Positions 12,954-15,506 of a stretch of 15,506 nt of DNA are shown here, piece by piece. Numbering within the stretch: position 1 is the first letter of the stretch; each line of letters starts with the position of its first letter. The notes under the pieces are model-generated. The model saw nothing but the letters and a program-made list of their open reading frames with translations. It was not told the origin of the DNA and searched no databases. The stretch comes from Candidatus Sericytochromatia bacterium (GTDB lineage: Bacteria > Cyanobacteriota > Sericytochromatia > JACMPN01), in the NCBI GenBank assembly GCA_014377495.1, contig JACMPN010000131.1:1-15506 (forward strand), written 5' to 3'. The position numbers were made by a program, and so were the translations under genes.

Positions 12954-13781
12954 TCACGCCTGTGCGAATTCCGGGTAAAAGGGGTTATGGCGCTTTTCGG
13001 CGCCCACGGTGGTCAGCGGGCCATGGCCCGGGCAAATCACGGTTTCGTCGGGCAAGGTGAAGATCTGGGCCCGGTTGTTGGTGAGTGCATCCGTATAAGA
13101 CACCATGCCGCCACCCATCGACCCGGCGAACAGGGCATCACCAACCACCACAACAGGTGTGGCGAGGCCCGTGACGACGTAGGACGTCCCGCCGGTCGAG
13201 TGCCCCGACGTGCGCCGGGGTTCGATTGTCAGACGGCCGACTTGAAAGGTCTGCCCGGCGCCGTAGGGTTCCGCCCCGGCCGTGGGTTCCAGCGGAGACA
13301 CGAAGGCCGGTGCGCCGGTCTCCGCCGTCAGGGCGTCCAGGCACATGATGTGGTCATGGTGTGTGTGGGTGACCAATACCAATTCGATGGCCAGCCCCCG
13401 GGCGTCCGCCTCCGCCAAAATGGCCTGGCCGTCGCTGCCCGTGTCGAACACGACCGCCTGCTTGGTGTCGACGTCCCAGATCAGGAAGGCGTTGACGAAG
13501 AAGTCGGCATACGGCGTGTTGAACCCGACCAAGCCTGCCGGCGGCGTCACATCGGGCTTGTACGCATGCCGACCCAGGGCCACGAGTGGGTCAGCAGCGA
13601 GTGACAAGACAAGGGCCAGGCTGCGCACGGCATGTTCATCGAACTCGCCGCTCAGGACCCGGGTCACCACGGGCAGGTCCAGACCGGCCTGTATCGCCAC
13701 TGCTTCAGGCGTCAGCTTGAGACCACGGACCGCCTTGCCCAGTACATCGTCGTAATTGTCTTCCAGTGTAATGGCTGTCAT
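12954..13781 (-). CDS. Metallo-beta-lactamase-fold hydrolase with an N-terminal helical (HTH-like) domain
   Basis: This 275-residue protein has two parts. Residues 1-75 are helical, and LTPEAVAIQAGLDLPVVTRV followed by LSGEFDEHAVRSLALVL resembles an XRE/Cro-type helix-turn-helix. Residues 85-275 are a metallo-beta-lactamase domain with all the zinc ligands: THTHHDH (H139, H141, D143, H144), TSGHSTGG (H194), GDALFAGS (D215) and CPGHGPLTT (H253). The C-terminal pattern suits the glyoxalase II-like and persulfide-dioxygenase-like branch that cleaves thioesters or similar substrates. The ATG at 13781 has GGAG 9 nt upstream; an ATG 18 bp earlier has none. It leads an operon with the reductase gene 19 bp downstream. 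Confidence 0.88.
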   Translation of the reverse strand: MTAITLEDNYDDVLGKAVRGLKLTPEAVAIQAGLDLPVVTRVLSGEFDEHAVRSLALVLSLAADPLVALGRHAYKPDVTPPAGLVGFNTPYADFFVNAFLIWDVDTKQAVVFDTGSDGQAILAEADARGLAIELVLVTHTHHDHIMCLDALTAETGAPAFVSPLEPTAGAEPYGAGQTFQVGRLTIEPRRTSGHSTGGTSYVVTGLATPVVVVGDALFAGSMGGGMVSYTDALTNNRAQIFTLPDETVICPGHGPLTTVGAEKRHNPFYPEFAQA

Positions 13782-13823
13782 CAACCGTCGCTCCGTCATC
13801 AGAAAGGCGTGAGATCGTTGTCA

Positions 13824-13976
13824 TTACCGCTCCAGGACGACGGGCGCCCTGACGGGTGGATAGCCTGCAAAGCGATCTCGGACATGATCATGATATCCGC
13901 ATTCGGCAAACCAATCTTCCGCGGGTGACAGCCACCACTGGGCATCGTGCTCTGCGTCGAATCCAGCTATCGTGCA
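13824..13976 (-). pseudogene. Short protein-like remnant, unknown
   Basis: The minus strand encodes FDAEHDAQWWLSPAEDWFAE followed by CGYHDHVRDRFAGYPPVRAP and a stop at 13824, about 24 bp before the upstream edge of the metallohydrolase frame. The composition (acidic, aromatic, four His) looks like a real polypeptide. There is no in-frame start codon with a ribosome binding site; an ATG giving MHDSW exists in another frame just upstream. It could be the tail of a decayed gene. Family unknown. Confidence 0.25.
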
Positions 13977-14040
13977 TGTGCAGGCGCCCTGCCAAACCGG
14001 GTTCGGCCTGCGGTTCGTGTCGATCCTCTGAGGGTTTCCT

Positions 14041-14583
14041 GTGAGCAATAACGGCGAGCGACTTCCGGTACAACCGGCGTTGGCGATTTTTGTCGGTCTG
14101 CCGGGAGCCGGCAAGAGCACGTTCTATGAGAATTACCTGGCAAAGACCCACCAGTTGGTCAGCAAAGACCGCCTCCGAAACGCCCGGCATCGGGATCAGC
14201 GTCAGCTGGAGCTGGTCCGCCTCGCCCTGGCGGCGGGTCGGGATGTCGTCGTGGACAACACCAACCCGAGCCTTGCCGACAGGGAAGCCCTGATTGCACT
14301 CGGAAAGGCGCTCCAAGCCACAATTGTCGCCTACTTCTTCCCGCCGGACATCCCGGCGAGCCTGGCCCGCAACAGCCAGCGCCAAGGCAAGGCCTGTGTC
14401 CCTGTCGTGGCGATCATGGCCAAAGCCAAGATCCTCCAGCCTCCGACCCTGCTGGAAGGGTTTGACGCCGTCTTTACGGTGCAGACGCTGGAAAGGGGCC
14501 AGTTCAGCATCGACACCGGTCTCGGTGTGACTGACCACGCCCTTCCCCAGGCCACCCGTGACACCGTGGCGCCTGTCCCCTAA
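14041..14583 (+). CDS. P-loop kinase-like protein (polynucleotide-kinase / AAA_33 type)
   Basis: This 180-residue protein is of the polynucleotide-kinase-like P-loop group, small enzymes that phosphorylate nucleic-acid ends or small molecules. It has a Walker A motif VGLPGAGKST (18-27), SKDRLR (41-46) after the first helix where Asp43 is the likely catalytic base, VVVDNTNPS (69-77) as the second core strand and Walker-B-like segment, and a lid with arginines (SLARNSQRQGK, 107-117). The substrate is not predictable. The start is a GTG at 14041 with GAGGG about 6 nt upstream. The upstream neighbour on the minus strand is divergent. The chemoreceptor remnant begins about 30 bp after its stop. 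Confidence 0.87.
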   Translation: MSNNGERLPVQPALAIFVGLPGAGKSTFYENYLAKTHQLVSKDRLRNARHRDQRQLELVRLALAAGRDVVVDNTNPSLADREALIALGKALQATIVAYFFPPDIPASLARNSQRQGKACVPVVAIMAKAKILQPPTLLEGFDAVFTVQTLERGQFSIDTGLGVTDHALPQATRDTVAPVP

Positions 14584-14612
14584 AAGCCCCGGGGTACGAT
14601 GATCCAAGCCAG

Positions 14613-15246
14613 ATCGACACGTCGATGTTGCCCGAACACACGGCCGACGATCTGGCGACCATGGTGCAGTGCCTGGGGGATTTTGGCCAACATACCGGCA
14701 GCGCCGTCGGCCCCATCAAGAACATGGCCGCACAAACGAACCTGCCGGCCCTGAACACCGCCATCGCAGCCGCCCGGGCCGGCGAACACGGACGTGGGCT
14801 CGCCGTGGTCTCTGACGAATTCCGCAAGTTGGTCGGCGAAAGTGCCCGTGGCGCCCAGGGAATCATCGGCATGGTCACCCAGATCCGGCAGGCAACGGAA
14901 CGGGCGATGGCGGCGATGGTCAAAGGGCAAAACCAAGCCAAGGAAGCCGTGGCGTGACTTGGCGAGACGGGGTCGGCATTCGAACAGATGATCGGTCCCG
15001 CGAATGCAGCCAACCACGACGTCCCGGAAGCGGCGGACGACATGGGTGATCTGGCCGTCGATCTCCCGAGGATCGCCGGCGGGATGGGCCGTATCGCCCA
15101 GTTGTCGATCCAAACGGCGAGCGGGGCCCCGGGCTTCAGAGTCCACGGACGTCCAAAAAGCCGCCATGGCGGAGGTCCTCGTGTCCGCTTACCGGCGAAT
15201 GGGCACGGCCCAACGCCTGCAGGAGGTGATGGGCCGTGCCGGCGCA
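14613..15246 (+). pseudogene. Methyl-accepting chemotaxis protein signalling domain, decayed
   Basis: The plus strand encodes the cytoplasmic hairpin of a chemoreceptor: TADDLATMVQCLGDFGQ, then IKNMAAQTNLPALNTAIAAA (14715-14774 region) and RAGEHGRGLAVVSDEFRKLV. This is the conserved tip that contacts CheA and CheW, but with changes at near-invariant sites (NLLALN to NLPALN, AIEAA to AIAAA, GFAVVA to GLAVVS). A TGA at 14955-14957 breaks the frame, which resumes as LGETGSAFEQMIG; this TGA is not at a cysteine position and has no selenocysteine logic. After about 15125 the sense moves to another frame (VQKAAMAEVLVSAYRRMGTA, then QRLQEVMGR). The sensor, membrane and HAMP parts are missing. It is a remnant with no intact start. 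Confidence 0.8.
15202..15240. repeat. 10-bp perfect inverted repeat
   Basis: GGCACGGCCC (15202-15211) and GGGCCGTGCC (15231-15240) are exact reverse complements around a 19-nt centre that itself contains CCTGCAGG. It lies at the end of the chemoreceptor remnant and about 100 bp after the stop of the minus-strand gene at the right edge, so it may be a terminator for either strand. There is no T-tract. Confidence 0.5.
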
Positions 15247-15339
15247 TGTGGCTGTCGGTTGGGTGTCGTTGGAGCAGCCGGTGGGGGTCCACGCAGCCTC
15301 CCCACACGGCGATTCCCACGGAGCGGCGATATCGGACCG

Positions 15340-15506
15340 TTAGGGGCTATTCGGGTCGACTGGCCTAGGCTTGATGTTCAATCCCCGGCTGGGTGGCGGC
15401 ATGGGCGCCGCGGGCAGATCCGTGGCCGGGGTCTCTACGGCCGGAACAGCCTCCGGTGCTGGCTCGGACCAGGGTCCTGAGGCAGTCGGCCCGGTCTGGG
15501 GCGGCA
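15340..15506 (-). CDS. Proline/alanine-rich C-terminus of an unidentified protein, truncated by window edge
   Basis: The minus strand is open from the window edge to a TAA at 15340-15342 and encodes 54 residues rich in Pro, Ala and Glu: PPQTGPTASGPWSEPAPEAV, then VETPATDLPAAPMPPPSRGL and a final NIKPRPVDPNSP. Such disordered tails are common in bacterial envelope and regulatory proteins. The other frames here look non-coding. The body of the protein lies outside the window, so its function cannot be stated. Confidence 0.5.
   Translation of the reverse strand, partial: PPQTGPTASGPWSEPAPEAVPAVETPATDLPAAPMPPPSRGLNIKPRPVDPNSP

Noticed and set aside
14955..14957. TGA in the chemoreceptor remnant as a second selenocysteine codon
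   Set aside because: The position is not a cysteine in the family, no SECIS-like hairpin is evident, and the gene has other lesions.
15004..15480. Plus-strand open frame at the right edge as a separate gene
   Set aside because: Its first part is chemoreceptor remnant in a shifted frame; the rest is Gly/Arg-rich and antisense to a better proline-rich minus-strand C-terminus.

Overview
The window is GC-rich bacterial chromosomal DNA (about 60% G+C by eye) with short intergenic gaps, strong AGGAGG-type ribosome binding sites, and a mix of intact genes and many broken ones. No rRNA, tRNA, insertion sequence or CRISPR array was seen, and the taxon cannot be named from the sequence. The UDP-galactofuranose genes and a chemoreceptor remnant fit a free-living bacterium with a glycan-rich surface. 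A predicted selenocysteine codon implies that the host decodes UGA with SelA/B/C/D.

Layout. Positions 1-2704 (minus strand) hold a compact cell-surface glycan operon: a GT-B glycosyltransferase, UDP-galactopyranose mutase (glf), and the start of a glycoside-hydrolase-like protein that runs off the left edge. Positions 3030-3874 are a gene graveyard: a class I (MetRS-like) tRNA synthetase N-terminus on the minus strand and a MocR-type aminotransferase domain on the plus strand, both truncated and frameshifted. Positions 3966-5908 (plus) hold a J-domain protein, a secreted OB-fold protein and a small four-helix membrane protein. A GNAT acetyltransferase (minus) and an M20D amidohydrolase (plus) diverge from a gap that contains a near-perfect 23-bp inverted repeat. 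The amidohydrolase converges on an esterase (minus), with a 23-bp perfect hairpin between them acting as a shared terminator.

The most interesting locus is 9192-10075: two translationally coupled AhpD/carboxymuconolactone-decarboxylase-like genes. The second has a single in-frame TGA (9737-9739) exactly where the second cysteine of the CxxC-xxx-H redox motif belongs. It is followed at 18 nt by a stem-loop with a GGTC apical loop, which looks like a bacterial SECIS. It is best read as a selenoprotein with a CxxU site.

Positions 10300-12013 are again degenerate: a frameshifted hypothetical gene, a small secreted protein split at an AAAGGGC-TAG slippery-looking site, a lipoprotein remnant, and a twice-frameshifted minus-strand gene. 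From 12026 to 13781 (minus) lies an operon of a metallo-beta-lactamase-fold hydrolase with a helical N-terminal domain and a 3-hydroxyisobutyrate-dehydrogenase-family reductase. A polynucleotide-kinase-like P-loop protein (plus), a decayed chemoreceptor signalling domain (plus) and the proline-rich C-terminus of a minus-strand protein close the window.

The high density of single-base frameshifts could mean real gene decay or assembly error. Raw reads would be needed to separate these. The TGA of the selenoprotein candidate is different in kind: it is a sense-position stop at a catalytic cysteine in an otherwise unbroken frame.
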